64,000 bases of DNA from Bradyrhizobium liaoningense (GTDB taxonomy: Bacteria; Pseudomonadota; Alphaproteobacteria; Rhizobiales; Xanthobacteraceae). The DNA lies in assembly GCF_018130785.1 (NCBI RefSeq), contig NZ_JAFCJT010000001.1, positions 1,054,001 through 1,118,000 on the forward strand, in the 5' to 3' direction. This document shows, piece after piece, positions 7,248 to 16,548 of this stretch. Both the position numbers and the translations under genes were made by a program. Under the pieces are notes generated by a model. That model did no database searches and had not been told where the DNA came from. It saw nothing but the letters and a program-made list of their open reading frames with translations. Every line of letters begins with the position of its first letter. The first letter of the stretch is position 1.

Positions 7248-10046
7248 CTAACCCGTATTCCTCAGCCCCGCCGAAATGCCGTTGATGGTCAGTTGAATCC
7301 CGCGCAGCACCTGTTCGTCAGGGTTCTGCGCGCGATGCTCCTTCAGCAGCTCGACCTGCACGTGGTTGAGCGGATCGAGATAGGGGAAGCGGTGGCGCAC
7401 CGAGCGCTCCAGCAGCGGGTTACCCTGGAGCAGCCGGTCCTGGCCCATGATGTCGAGCAGTGTCTCGATGCAGGAATGCCATTCGCGGCGGATGCGGCCG
7501 AAGATCTTCTCGCGCAGGGCTTCGTCCGGCACCAGCTCGGCATAGCGCGAGGCGATCGCGATCGAGCTTTTGGCCAGCACCATGTCCATGTTCGACAGCA
7601 GCATGCGGAAGAACGGCCATTCCCTGTAGAGCTCTTTCAGGAACGGCATGCCCTTGTCGGGATGCTCCGCGATCCATTGCTCGACCGCGCTGCCAAAGCC
7701 GTACCAGCCGGGCAGCATCAGGCGGCACTGCGCCCAGGAGAACACCCAGGGAATGGCACGAAGGTCCTCGATCGCGCGGGTCTTCTTGCGTGAAGCCGGA
7801 CGGCTGCCGATGTTCAGCGTCGCGATCTCGTTGATCACGGTCGAGGCCCAGAAATAATCGACAAAACCGTCGGTCTCGTAGACGAGGCCGCGATAGGCTT
7901 TGAAGGCGAGGTTCGACAATTCGTCCATCGCGGTCAGGTATTCGCGGCGCGGCGCGCTCTGGCGCGGATGCAGCAGGCTCGCCTCCAGCGTCGCGGCGGC
8001 AAGGATCTCCAGATTGTTGCGGCCGACTTCGGCGTTGGAATATTTCGACGAGATGATCTCGCCCTGCTCGGTGATGCGGATCTGTCCGTTCACCGCGCCG
8101 CCGGGCTGGGCGATGATGGCATCATAGCTCGGGCCGCCGCCGCGGCCGACCGAGCCGCCGCGGCCGTGGAACAGGCGCAGCCGGATGCCGTGGCGCTCGA
8201 ACACGTCGACGAGGCCGATCTCGGCCTTGTACAGCTCCCAGCCCGAGGTGACGAAGCCGCCATCCTTGTTGCTGTCGGAATAGCCGAGCATGACCTCCTG
8301 TACGCTGCCGCGGCTGTCGACGAGGCGGCGGTAATCGTGCAGCGACAGCATGCGGTCCATGATGCCGCTGGAGGCCTGCAAATCCTCGATGGTCTCGAAC
8401 AGCGGCACGATGTTGATGGCGCTGCGCCCGGACGGATGGACGAGGCCGACCTCCTTGAGCAGCACGGCCACTTCGAGCATGTCGGACATGCCCTTGCACA
8501 TCGAGATGATGCATTGGGGAATGGCGTCCGAGCCGAACTTCGCATGCGCCTCGGCCGCGGCATGGAAGACGTTGAGCTCGCCCATGGTCTCGTCGCTGTA
8601 TTTGACGAATGGCGAGACCAGCGAGCGCGTTGAACGCAGCTCGTTGGTGAGCAGCGAGATGCGCGCCTCCTCGCCGAGCGCGAGATAGGACATGCCGGGG
8701 TTCGCGGCATCCATCAGCTCGGCGATGGTACGTTCGTGCACGGCCGAGTTCTGGCGGATGTCGAGCCGCGCCAGGTGGAAACCGAAGCAATCCACCGCAC
8801 GCCGCAGCAGCCGCAGCCGGCCGCGGGCGATGACGCGGGCGTTGTTGGAGATCAGCGAGCGGTGCAGCACGTCGAGATCGGCTTGCAGCTCCTTGACGGT
8901 CTCGTAAGGCCTGCCCTTGCCGACGGGCCGGCGCGTGATCTCGACCTCGAGCTTTTCGGCCGTCGCCGTCAGGCGCGCATAGATGCCGGAGACCGCGAGA
9001 CGATAAGGCTCGCCGCTCCGGTGCGGCGAGGTGTCGGGCGAGCGTTCCGCCAGCGTCCGCAGCTCCTCGGAGACGTCGGCGAGATGCGCCGCGATCGACA
9101 GCTCCGAGCCGAGCACATGCAGCTCGTTCAGATAGAACTGCATCACCCGGCTCGACTGGAGCCGCAGCGTCCCGCGCATCACGTCGGCGGTGACGAAGGG
9201 ATTGCCGTCGCGGTCGCCGCCGATCCAGCTGCCCATGCGCAGGAACGAGGCGAGCTCGGCTGCCGCCTGCTCGCCGGCCTCCTCCAACCGGTCTTCCAGC
9301 ACGTTGACCAGCCGCGGCACCTCGCGCAGGAAGGTGTAGTCGTAGAACGAGAGGCCGTTGGCGACCTCGTCGAGCACGGTGAGCTTGGTCCGGCGGAGCA
9401 GATTGGTCTGCCACAGCGTCAGCACCTCGCGGCGGAGCTGCTCGTCGCTGGCGGCGGCCTCGTCCGCGGTCAGCGCCACGCGCTCGCGGCGGTCGAGCAG
9501 GCTTGCGACCTCCATCTCGCGGTCCATGGTGCTCTTGCGGCGGACCTCGGTCGGATGCGCCGTCAGCACCGGGCTGACCAGCGCAGTCCTGAAGAAGCCG
9601 CGCAACGTATCGGCATTGATGCCGGCCGCCTTGGCGTGGGCGAGCGTCTCCGCCAGCACGCCGGAGCCGGCGCTTTGCGCGGCACTGCGGGCGCGCATCT
9701 GGCGGATGTTGTTCTGGTCCTCGGCGATGTTGGCGAGGTGGGAGAAATAGCTGAAGGCGCGGACGATCCGCACCGTCTCCGAGGTCGACATGCTGTCGAG
9801 GATCTGCTCGAGCTCGCGGCGCGCGAGCCGGTCCTCGTCGCGGTGGAACCGGATCGAGGTCTGGCGGATACGCTCGACCAGATCGAACAATTCGGCGCCC
9901 TCCTGGTCGCGCACCGTGTCGCCCAGGATGCGCCCGAGCAGGCGGATATCGTCACGCAGCCGCGCATCCGCTTCCAGCGCCTGGGCGTCCTCAGGGCGAT
10001 TAGGGCGGCTGTCAGTGGCGTCGGATGGCACGGTCTGGAGGGACAT
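7248..10046 (-). CDS. ppc: Phosphoenolpyruvate carboxylase
   Basis: A 932-residue PEP carboxylase of normal bacterial length. It converts PEP and bicarbonate to oxaloacetate, replenishing the TCA cycle. Diagnostic motifs are all present: the catalytic His region [23 protein letters not shown], the [14 protein letters not shown] loop, QGEIISSKY, and the C-terminal [11 protein letters not shown] needed for activity. The ATG at 10046 (protein start MSLQTVPSD) is preferred; an 18-codon extension upstream is possible but Arg-rich and unlike the family. It is monocistronic here. Confidence in function is very high. Confidence 0.97.
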   Translation of the reverse strand: MSLQTVPSDATDSRPNRPEDAQALEADARLRDDIRLLGRILGDTVRDQEGAELFDLVERIRQTSIRFHRDEDRLARRELEQILDSMSTSETVRIVRAFSYFSHLANIAEDQNNIRQMRARSAAQSAGSGVLAETLAHAKAAGINADTLRGFFRTALVSPVLTAHPTEVRRKSTMDREMEVASLLDRRERVALTADEAAASDEQLRREVLTLWQTNLLRRTKLTVLDEVANGLSFYDYTFLREVPRLVNVLEDRLEEAGEQAAAELASFLRMGSWIGGDRDGNPFVTADVMRGTLRLQSSRVMQFYLNELHVLGSELSIAAHLADVSEELRTLAERSPDTSPHRSGEPYRLAVSGIYARLTATAEKLEVEITRRPVGKGRPYETVKELQADLDVLHRSLISNNARVIARGRLRLLRRAVDCFGFHLARLDIRQNSAVHERTIAELMDAANPGMSYLALGEEARISLLTNELRSTRSLVSPFVKYSDETMGELNVFHAAAEAHAKFGSDAIPQCIISMCKGMSDMLEVAVLLKEVGLVHPSGRSAINIVPLFETIEDLQASSGIMDRMLSLHDYRRLVDSRGSVQEVMLGYSDSNKDGGFVTSGWELYKAEIGLVDVFERHGIRLRLFHGRGGSVGRGGGPSYDAIIAQPGGAVNGQIRITEQGEIISSKYSNAEVGRNNLEILAAATLEASLLHPRQSAPRREYLTAMDELSNLAFKAYRGLVYETDGFVDYFWASTVINEIATLNIGSRPASRKKTRAIEDLRAIPWVFSWAQCRLMLPGWYGFGSAVEQWIAEHPDKGMPFLKELYREWPFFRMLLSNMDMVLAKSSIAIASRYAELVPDEALREKIFGRIRREWHSCIETLLDIMGQDRLLQGNPLLERSVRHRFPYLDPLNHVQVELLKEHRAQNPDEQVLRGIQLTINGISAGLRNTG

Positions 10047-10168
10047 GGCTCGCTTCCTTGTTCGAGCTCGCTTGGCTGCCCGGCTCAACCGAGTGTGCAA
10101 GTTTTTTGCCGCAGCGCAAGATGAAGTTGGGGGCGGCGCACACTAAGGGCGGCGATCGCTCCGTGCGG

Positions 10169-10573
10169 CTAGGCCGGCACGATCACCTTGCCGATCGGCC
10201 AGAGCGCGATGCCGGCGAGCTTCAGATGGGCCCAGGCGAAGGGGATGCCGATGATGGTGATCGCGAGGACCAGCGCTGTCACGAGGTGGCCGAGCGCCAG
10301 CCACCAGCCGGCCAGCACGAACCAGATGATATTGCCGATCACCCCGAGCGGCCCGGTGCCGATATCGCTCTCACCGGTGACCTCGTAGCGGTTGACCGCC
10401 CGCGAGCCGAACGGCAGCAACGTGTAGACGGCAATGTTGAACGCCGCCCGCGCCCAGGGCAGGCCGATGATGGTGATGGCCATGATGACCGCGGCGACCA
10501 GCCAGCCGAACGCCATCCAGGCGCCGCCGATGAGGATCCAGAGGATGTTGAGCAGGATGGAAACGGGGGTCAT
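10169..10573 (-). CDS. yccF: YccF domain-containing inner-membrane protein
   Basis: A 134-residue membrane protein made of two similar halves, each with a hydrophobic segment of the form ITIIGLPWA / ITIIGIPFA, the hallmark of the YccF (DUF307) family. Three to four membrane segments are expected. No biochemical function is established for YccF. It lies between ppc and the rhomboid gene on the same strand, but the gaps do not demand an operon. A TATATAA stretch upstream (around 10604-10612 on the opposite strand) could be its promoter -10 box. Confidence 0.88.
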   Translation of the reverse strand: MTPVSILLNILWILIGGAWMAFGWLVAAVIMAITIIGLPWARAAFNIAVYTLLPFGSRAVNRYEVTGESDIGTGPLGVIGNIIWFVLAGWWLALGHLVTALVLAITIIGIPFAWAHLKLAGIALWPIGKVIVPA

Positions 10574-10654
10574 GGGATGATCCGGAGGTCGATGACCCCA
10601 CTTATATAGGCTCGAAAGCTATTGCTGCGAAGACAGCTCCGATATCTTCCGAGA

Positions 10655-11755
10655 TCAAAGTCCATGGCGGCGGCTGCGTTCGGCGCGCAGCGACGCCCCG
10701 ACAAACCCGACATCCTCGATTCCGCGGGACATCTCCCTCGCGCAGAGCCAAAGCGTCATCGCGGCCACGCCGAGCGCGGCCAGTGCGGACACCAGAAGCG
10801 GATTCGAACAGAAGGTGTCGAGCAGGTTCTCCAGCGGAACAGACCCGCTTGGCCGGGGCGGCCCGCACGCCGAGGACGCTGCGGCCCAGCCGCCAAGCAT
10901 CGCGCTGGCTGCGTTCGCTCCGGCCAGCACCACAACGACAATCGCGAGGCCCTTCTTCACGGAGAGCGCGAGATCAACCAGCTTCACCACGACACAGCAC
11001 GTCCCCGCGAAGACGATGGCCACGCCCCATGTCGAAGATCCCGCGGACAATCCCTGTGCCTGACCAGCCCACCCCCAAAATGCGGCGACGCAGGCAAGCA
11101 AAGTGAGGTTGACCTTCACCCCTTCCGGAAATTTGCAGCGAAGGACATAGGCATTCGCCTTTTCAACAAGGTCCAGCAATGCGCATGCGATCAAGCCAGC
11201 CGCAAAGCCGCCGAGATGTACGCCCCAATCGATCCGCGAATTGCTGAACGCGAACACGACATTCAATCCGATGTTGATGGCGAAGAAGTCGAACCTGAGG
11301 TCGAGCTTGCCGAGGATCCACAGGCAAAGCAGCGCACCCAGGATGCCTGACGTGGCGCCGGATGCGCCGACCGTCAAATAAGGCGTGGAATGGATGGCGT
11401 TGCCAATGATGGCGCCGAACACCATCGCGCAGAGATAGATGATGAGGAAATAGGCCGGTCCGACCCGCCTCTCCAGATGCCCGCCCCACAGCACCAGACA
11501 CAACATGTTCATGGTGAGGTGGACGAAATTGACGTGCAGGAAGCCATAAGCGAGCAGGCGCCAATATTCGTGCCGCGCCAGCGCGGTCGAATACATTCCG
11601 CCGTAACGATACAGCAACTCGGCCGGCGCCGACGGGCCGCCCGCCTGGATGAAGCAAAATCCCGATGCGAGGACCGTTACCGTCATCAGCGCGTAGACGG
11701 CGGCATGCGGGACTTCGAAAAAGCTGGAGCGGTATGAGGGCATGGATGATCGCAA
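10655..11755 (-). CDS. Rhomboid family intramembrane serine protease
   Basis: A 366-residue polytopic membrane protein. The rhomboid core has the catalytic Ser132 in GASGATSG, His180 in WGVHLGGFAAG, and the HxxxNM-like motif FVHLTMNM near residues 78-84. Rhomboids cleave membrane-spanning substrates inside the bilayer. After the core there are about 170 residues with several more hydrophobic stretches, longer than minimal bacterial rhomboids; their role is unknown. Two nearby ATGs (11755 and 11743) could start the protein; the first is used here. No partner gene is adjacent. Confidence 0.88.
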   Translation of the reverse strand: MRSSMPSYRSSFFEVPHAAVYALMTVTVLASGFCFIQAGGPSAPAELLYRYGGMYSTALARHEYWRLLAYGFLHVNFVHLTMNMLCLVLWGGHLERRVGPAYFLIIYLCAMVFGAIIGNAIHSTPYLTVGASGATSGILGALLCLWILGKLDLRFDFFAINIGLNVVFAFSNSRIDWGVHLGGFAAGLIACALLDLVEKANAYVLRCKFPEGVKVNLTLLACVAAFWGWAGQAQGLSAGSSTWGVAIVFAGTCCVVVKLVDLALSVKKGLAIVVVVLAGANAASAMLGGWAAASSACGPPRPSGSVPLENLLDTFCSNPLLVSALAALGVAAMTLWLCAREMSRGIEDVGFVGASLRAERSRRHGL

Positions 11756-11830
11756 GCGGCTCGTGAGGAAGCGGCAAACTAGCCGAGCCGACCAATCATT
11801 GCTACCCCAGCGTGTGCTATCCGGCCCTGC

Positions 11831-12625
11831 CTACCGCCCCTCGAACTTCGGCTCGCGCTTCTCCATGAAGGCCTTCATGCCCTCGGCCATGTCCTGGGTC
11901 TTGAACAGCGGCAGGAGCTGGAGATAGACGTGGTGGACGTGGTCAGAGAAGTTCTCGTTGAGCCCCATCCGCATCATGCGCTTGGAGGCCTGCACCGCGA
12001 GCGGCGCATTGGCGGCGATCTCGCGGGCGATCGCAGTGGCGCGGTTCATCAAATCGGCATCCGGCACGACCTCGTTGGCGAGGCCCCATTCGAGACACTC
12101 GCGGGCGCTGAGCGTGCGGCCGGTGAAGATCAGCTCGGAGGCCTTGGCCCATCCGAGCATGCGCGGCAGCAGCCAGGTGCCGCCGGATTCCGGCACGACG
12201 CCGCGCTTGACGAAGGCGGCAGCGAGTTTCGAGGACTCCGCCATGACGCGGATGTCGCAGCCGAGCGCAGTGTCCATGCCGTAGCCGGCAGCGCCGCCGT
12301 TGACGGCGCAGATGGTCGGCTTGTCCATTGCCTGCAGCACGGTCGGCGGCGTGTTGCGCAGGTTGATCGTGGTCGGCGAGGACGCGGCGCTGAGGCCGTT
12401 GCCGTCGCGCTCCTTGCGCAAATCGAGGCCGGCGCAGAATGCCCGCCCCTTGCCGGTGAGGATCACGACGCGGACGTTCTTGTCCTCATTGGCCTCGGTC
12501 AGAAGGCGCGCGAGATCGTTCAGCATCGGGCCGGAGATGGTGTTCATCCGCTCCGGCGCGTTCAGCGTGATGGTCGCTATGAGGTCGGCGACGGTGTAGA
12601 GGACTTCGTTGGTTGCGTCGGTCAT
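11831..12625 (-). CDS. Enoyl-CoA hydratase/isomerase (crotonase family)
   Basis: A 264-residue crotonase-fold enzyme with a CoA-binding GKGRAFCAGLDL strand and the oxyanion loop GGAAGYGMDTAL. The two glutamates of true enoyl-CoA hydratase are not conserved: the first position is Asp (GYGMD) and the second falls in AAFVKRG. It instead has VVPESGGTWLLPR, like the PaaG-type isomerases but with Glu where those have Asp. It therefore probably catalyses isomerisation or a related reaction on an acyl-CoA rather than plain hydration. It lies upstream of no close partner on the same strand but sits beside an acyl-CoA synthetase gene. Confidence 0.87.
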   Translation of the reverse strand: MTDATNEVLYTVADLIATITLNAPERMNTISGPMLNDLARLLTEANEDKNVRVVILTGKGRAFCAGLDLRKERDGNGLSAASSPTTINLRNTPPTVLQAMDKPTICAVNGGAAGYGMDTALGCDIRVMAESSKLAAAFVKRGVVPESGGTWLLPRMLGWAKASELIFTGRTLSARECLEWGLANEVVPDADLMNRATAIAREIAANAPLAVQASKRMMRMGLNENFSDHVHHVYLQLLPLFKTQDMAEGMKAFMEKREPKFEGR

Positions 12626-12652
12626 GATGAATGCTCCTCCATCCGTTGTCTC

Positions 12653-12741
12653 GTAGGATGGGCAAAGGCGCGCTCGCGCCGTGCCCAGCGACTGTCTCCG
12701 TAAGCGAATTTGGTGAGCACGCTCCGCTTTGCCTTCCCTAC
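12653..12741. repeat. GTAGG-GGGCAAAG long palindromic repeat, diverged copy
   Basis: It starts GTAGGATGGGCAAAGG and ends GCTTTGCCTTCCCTAC, with internal GTGCCC and GGTGAGCACG arms. It is one of five copies in the window of a roughly 90-bp inverted repeat, and the most diverged. Confidence 0.8.
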
Positions 12742-12758
12742 GGGTCCTCGTCGAGCTG

Positions 12759-14303
12759 TCAGATCTTCCGCCCCGCCTGCTCCCAATAGGGATCGCGGAG
12801 ACGACGCTTGAAGATCTTTCCGGAGTCTTCGCGCGGCAGCCCCGAGTGGATCTCGATATGCTTCGGCACCTTGTAGTCAGCGAGCGAGGTCTTCAGCCGC
12901 GCACGGACATCGGCGGCTTCAAGCGTGATGCCTGGTTGGGGCTCGACCACGGCCATCAGCGCCTCGCCGAACTCGGCATCGGGGATGCCGAACACGGCGC
13001 AATCGTGTACGCCGGGCACGGCGTGGAGCACGGATTCGATCTCCGCCGGATAGATGTTGACGCCGCCGGAGATCACCATGTCGCGCTTGCGGTCGCAGAT
13101 GAAGACGTAACCGTCGTCGTCAATGTAGCCGACGTCGCCGGAGGTGATGAAGCCGTCGCGGTCGATCTCGACGCGCTTCTCCGGCTTGTTGTGGTAGGTG
13201 AAGTCGGCCATCCCGGCCATGCGGGAATAGATCTCGCCGATCTCGCCCACGCCGAGCATGCGGCCGTCGTCGCCGATGAAGCGCAGCTCGGCGCCGGGCG
13301 AGATCTTGCCGACGGTGCCGGGTTTCTTCAGTGCGTCCTCGGAGGTCGCAAACGTTACGGCGCCGGATTCGGTCGAGCCGTAGAATTCGTAGATCACCGG
13401 CCCCCACCATTCGATCATGGCGCGCTTGACTTCGGCCGGACAGGGAGCCGCGGCATGGATGATGTGGCGGAGCGAGGAGACGTCGTACTTCCTGCGCACC
13501 GTCTCCGACAGCTTCATCAGGCGGATGAACATGGTCGGCACCATGAAGATGGTGTCGATCCTGTACCGCTCGATGAGTTCAAGAAACTCTTCGGCCTCGA
13601 AGCGTGGCATCAGCACCAGCGCGCCGCCGAGCTTGCCGGCGCGAATACCGAACGAGTTCGGCGCGGAGTGATAGAGCGGACCCGGCAGAATTGCGCGCGC
13701 GCCGGGCTTCAACCCATAGATCATCGCACGCATGCGCTCACCGGCGGCCTGCTGATCCGGTGTCGGTGCATGGCGCCGCACGCCCTTGGGATGACCTGTT
13801 GTCCCCGAGGTGTAGATCATGTTCATGGGCTGCGGGACGACCGGGCCGTCATAGGGCTGGTATTGCGCGAGCCAAGATTCGAAATCGATCGCGAAGTCCG
13901 GCGTCTTCAGATGATCCGGATCGATCTTGTAGTTGGGCAGGATCTCCGGCGGCGTCGGCACGCTGAGCACGGTGACGCCCTTCGGGATCGCATCGCGCAA
14001 GGCGTGCAGCATGTCGGCATGTCCGATCAGAACGGACGTGCCGGTATCCCCGAGGATGTAGTTGATCTCCTCCGGCTTGAAGTGCCAGTTGATCGGGACG
14101 CCGTAGGCGCCGAGCCGCATCGCGGCGTAGGCAGCCTCCAGGAAAGCGATGTCGTTGCGCATCAGCATGCAGACGCAATCGCCTTGCTTGATGCCGATTT
14201 TGGCGAGGCCGCTCGCGATGCGATCGGCGCGGGCGGCGACTTCAGTGTGGGCGCGGCGACGCTCGCCGGAGACGATGCCGAGGAAATGGGACGTTTCGCT
14301 CAT
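12759..14303 (-). CDS. Acyl-CoA synthetase (AMP-binding)
   Basis: A 514-residue adenylate-forming ligase. The ATP-binding P-loop IYTSGTTGHPKG is near residue 167, the adenylate motif YEFYGSTESG follows, then TSGDVGYID and the C-terminal catalytic Lys in GKIFKRRL. It activates a carboxylic acid to its CoA thioester through an acyl-AMP. It is a typical long- or medium-chain FadD-like enzyme by length; chain specificity cannot be judged. It sits in a block of acyl-CoA enzymes and is the probable entry step for substrates handled by the neighbouring crotonases and dehydrogenases. Confidence 0.9.
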   Translation of the reverse strand: MSETSHFLGIVSGERRRAHTEVAARADRIASGLAKIGIKQGDCVCMLMRNDIAFLEAAYAAMRLGAYGVPINWHFKPEEINYILGDTGTSVLIGHADMLHALRDAIPKGVTVLSVPTPPEILPNYKIDPDHLKTPDFAIDFESWLAQYQPYDGPVVPQPMNMIYTSGTTGHPKGVRRHAPTPDQQAAGERMRAMIYGLKPGARAILPGPLYHSAPNSFGIRAGKLGGALVLMPRFEAEEFLELIERYRIDTIFMVPTMFIRLMKLSETVRRKYDVSSLRHIIHAAAPCPAEVKRAMIEWWGPVIYEFYGSTESGAVTFATSEDALKKPGTVGKISPGAELRFIGDDGRMLGVGEIGEIYSRMAGMADFTYHNKPEKRVEIDRDGFITSGDVGYIDDDGYVFICDRKRDMVISGGVNIYPAEIESVLHAVPGVHDCAVFGIPDAEFGEALMAVVEPQPGITLEAADVRARLKTSLADYKVPKHIEIHSGLPREDSGKIFKRRLRDPYWEQAGRKI

Positions 14304-14346
14304 TTTTGTTTTTCTTTGTTGCTCGCGACGGTCTTAGTTAGTCGCC

Positions 14347-14460
14347 ATCACCGGGCTCGTCCCGGTGATCCACGTTCTTGCTTCGCCGCCCGGATCAAGA
14401 ACGTGGATGGCCGGGACATCTAGCGAGAAGACGCGCTTCGCGCTCTTGCCCGGCCATGAC
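14347..14460. repeat. Intergenic palindromic repeat (CCGGGCTCGTCCCGG type)
   Basis: Contains TCACCGGGCTCGTCCCGGTGA, then CCACGTTCTTG paired with CAAGAACGTGG, then a CCGGGACA / CCCGGCCATGAC end. It is non-coding and fills the gap between an acyl-CoA synthetase and a crotonase gene. Confidence 0.7.
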
Positions 14461-14468
14461 GGAGAGAC

Positions 14469-15278
14469 TCAATCTGCATACCTCGCCGCGCGCTTCTCCA
14501 GATTGGAGCGCACCGCTTCGGTCTGGTTCGCGCTGCCGATCAGCTTCTGCTGCTCGACGGACTCGGCAAGCAGCGCGGGACCCGGATCGACCGAGAGATT
14601 GTTGAGCAGGCGCTTGGCAGCCCGGATCGCATCGGGGCTCTTGCCGGCGATCTCGCGTGCGACTTCGAGGGCTGCGGCGCGCGGATCATCGCAGATGCGC
14701 GTGGCGAGGCCGTAGGTCATCGCCTCCTGTGCGGAGAAGATGCGCCCCGTATAGGTGAGATCGCGCAGGATGTCGTCGCGCACGAGCGAGGCCAGGATCG
14801 GCGTTCCGGCCATGTCGGGCACGAGGCCCCATTTGATCTCCATCACCGACATCCGCGCATCGGAGCTGAGGAAGCGCATGTCAGCACCGAGCGAGAGCTG
14901 GAAGCCGCCGCCGAACGCAACGCCGTGCACGGCCGCAATCACGGGAACTGGAAGCTGGCGCCACCCCCATACCGCCTGCTGCGGGAAGTTTGCCTGACCA
15001 TGCGTCCGCTTGGTGAGATCGCGATTTTCGCCACCCGGAATTCCATTGCCGCCCTTCTCCTTCATGGCGGCAAAACGCCCCATGTCGAGACCGGCGCAGA
15101 AGGCGCGGCCTTCGCCCGAGAGCACGACGACACGCACGCCTTTTTCCTTCGAAAGCCGCTCGGTTGCGGCAACTAGGGCCTCGAACATGGCCTGATCGAG
15201 CGCATTCATCTTGTCGGCGCGCACCAGACGCACGTCGGCGACGCCTTCCGAGATCGAGATCGAGACGCGCTCTTCCAT
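14469..15278 (-). CDS. Crotonase / enoyl-CoA hydratase family protein
   Basis: A 269-residue crotonase. The oxyanion loop is GVAFGGGFQLSL, so the first hydratase glutamate is replaced by Gln, while the second is kept in MSVMEIKWG; VPDMAG follows. This pattern suggests an isomerase or modified hydratase. The frame stays open far upstream, but the ATG at 15278 follows a GGGGAG ribosome site and begins the family-like MEERVSISI sequence. It is divergent from a DECR-like reductase gene at 15384, and the two may share a promoter and regulator as an unsaturated-fatty-acid pair. Confidence 0.86.
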   Translation of the reverse strand: MEERVSISISEGVADVRLVRADKMNALDQAMFEALVAATERLSKEKGVRVVVLSGEGRAFCAGLDMGRFAAMKEKGGNGIPGGENRDLTKRTHGQANFPQQAVWGWRQLPVPVIAAVHGVAFGGGFQLSLGADMRFLSSDARMSVMEIKWGLVPDMAGTPILASLVRDDILRDLTYTGRIFSAQEAMTYGLATRICDDPRAAALEVAREIAGKSPDAIRAAKRLLNNLSVDPGPALLAESVEQQKLIGSANQTEAVRSNLEKRAARYAD

Positions 15279-15338
15279 GGATGAATTCTCCCCTGTTCTT
15301 GTTCGGTGCCGCTTTACAGAAAGCTGACGGCCAGATTT

Positions 15339-15358
15339 AGTCAATCGACCAATTAACT
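15339..15358. promoter_or_regulatory. Imperfect palindrome in divergent promoter, candidate operator
   Basis: AGTCAATCGA faces CCAATTAACT. The two 10-base half-sites match at 7 positions when one is reverse-complemented, and all differences are transitions. The site lies midway between a crotonase gene and the DECR-like reductase gene, where a TetR- or GntR-type acyl-CoA regulator could act. No experimental basis. Confidence 0.4.
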
Positions 15359-15383
15359 GACAATCCGTACGGGAGAAACAGCC

Positions 15384-16256
15384 ATGTTCAAGGAAAATCT
15401 TCTGGCTGGGCGGCGCATTCTCGTGACCGGCGGCGGCACCGGGCTCGGCAAGTCGATGGCGGCGCGCTTCCTCCAGCTCGGCGCCGAGGTCCACATCTGC
15501 GGCCGGCGCAAGATCGTCTGCGACGAGACCGCGACCGAATTGATGGATCAGTATGGCGGCCGCGTCACCAGTCACGGCGTCGACATCCGCAACGCGCTCG
15601 CGGTCGAAGAGATGGTCGAGAATATCTTTCGTGACGCGCCCCTCACCGATCTCATCAACAACGCCGCCGGCAATTTCATCTCGCGCAGCGAGGAGCTCTC
15701 GCCGCGCGGCTTCGATGCCGTCGCCAACATCGTCATGCACGGCACGTTCTACGTGACCCATGCGGTCGGCAAGCGCTGGATCGCCTTGAAGCAGCCGGGG
15801 AACGTGGTGTCGATCACCGTGACCTGGGTGCGCAACGGCTCGCCTTACGTGGTGCCGTCGGCGATGAGCAAGTCGGCGATCCACGCCATGACGATGTCGC
15901 TTGCGACCGAATGGGGTCGCTACGGCATCCGCCTCAACACGATCGCGCCGGGCGAGATTCCGACCGAGGGCATGAGCAAGCGCATCAAGCCCGGCGACGA
16001 AGCCGGCGCGCGCACCAAGGCGATGAACCCGATGGGCCGCGTCGGCACCATGGAGGAATTGCAGAACCTCGCAGTGTTCCTGATCTCCGGCGGCTGCGAC
16101 TGGATCACCGGCGAGACCATCGCGATGGACGGCGCGCAGGCGCTGGCGATGGGCGGCAATTTCTACCAGCTCCGCGACTGGAGCGACGACGACTGGAAAA
16201 CCGCGCGCGAGAGCATCATGGCGCAGAACGAGAAGGACCGGGCGAAGCGGGGGTGA
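15384..16256 (+). CDS. 2,4-dienoyl-CoA reductase-like SDR (DECR1 type)
   Basis: A 290-residue SDR with the cofactor motif TGGGTGLGK and NNAAGNF. At the usual YxxxK site it reads VVPSAMSKSAI, so the Tyr is replaced by Ser while the Lys is kept. The same arrangement, with nearby EWGRYGIRLN and APGEIPTEG, is found in mitochondrial 2,4-dienoyl-CoA reductase (DECR1), which reduces dienoyl-CoA with NADPH during breakdown of polyunsaturated fatty acids. The similarity across this region is strong enough to propose that function. A good GGGAGAAA ribosome site precedes the ATG. The divergent crotonase may supply or use its substrate. Confidence 0.86.
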   Translation: MFKENLLAGRRILVTGGGTGLGKSMAARFLQLGAEVHICGRRKIVCDETATELMDQYGGRVTSHGVDIRNALAVEEMVENIFRDAPLTDLINNAAGNFISRSEELSPRGFDAVANIVMHGTFYVTHAVGKRWIALKQPGNVVSITVTWVRNGSPYVVPSAMSKSAIHAMTMSLATEWGRYGIRLNTIAPGEIPTEGMSKRIKPGDEAGARTKAMNPMGRVGTMEELQNLAVFLISGGCDWITGETIAMDGAQALAMGGNFYQLRDWSDDDWKTARESIMAQNEKDRAKRG

Positions 16257-16313
16257 TCTCGCGTTGCGAGGGAAGACGTGTGAGCGGCTGACGCTCTCAC
16301 TCCGCCCTCAATT

Positions 16314-16452
16314 GTCGTCCCTGCGAAGCAGGGACCCATGACCCCAGGGAGAAGATTGACGAGAGACCGGTAACTCCGAGTCTTCGCCAAACTTCTCCCT
16401 GTGGCTATGGCTCACGGATCTGCGCGCTTGAGGCGCGCTTGTCCGGGACGAC
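16314..16452. repeat. Intergenic palindromic repeat (GTCGTCCC type)
   Basis: Begins GTCGTCCCTGCGAAGCAGGGACCCATGACC and ends TTGTCCGGGACGAC, with internal GGGAGAAG / CTTCTCCC arms. It is non-coding and occupies most of the 292-base gap before the acyl-CoA synthetase gene; a small imperfect hairpin (16279-16301) precedes it. Confidence 0.7.
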
Positions 16453-16548
16453 GTCGCTGAGAGAACGCAACATCCCTCTCCCGTATTGTCTTTACCCGCG
16501 GATGACGCCACACTCGGCGGTATAAAAACAAAACGCCACGGGAGAGAC

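Noticed and set aside
8736..10124. A 462-codon open frame antisense to ppc
   Set aside because: Low-complexity shadow with no motifs; ppc on the other strand is certain.
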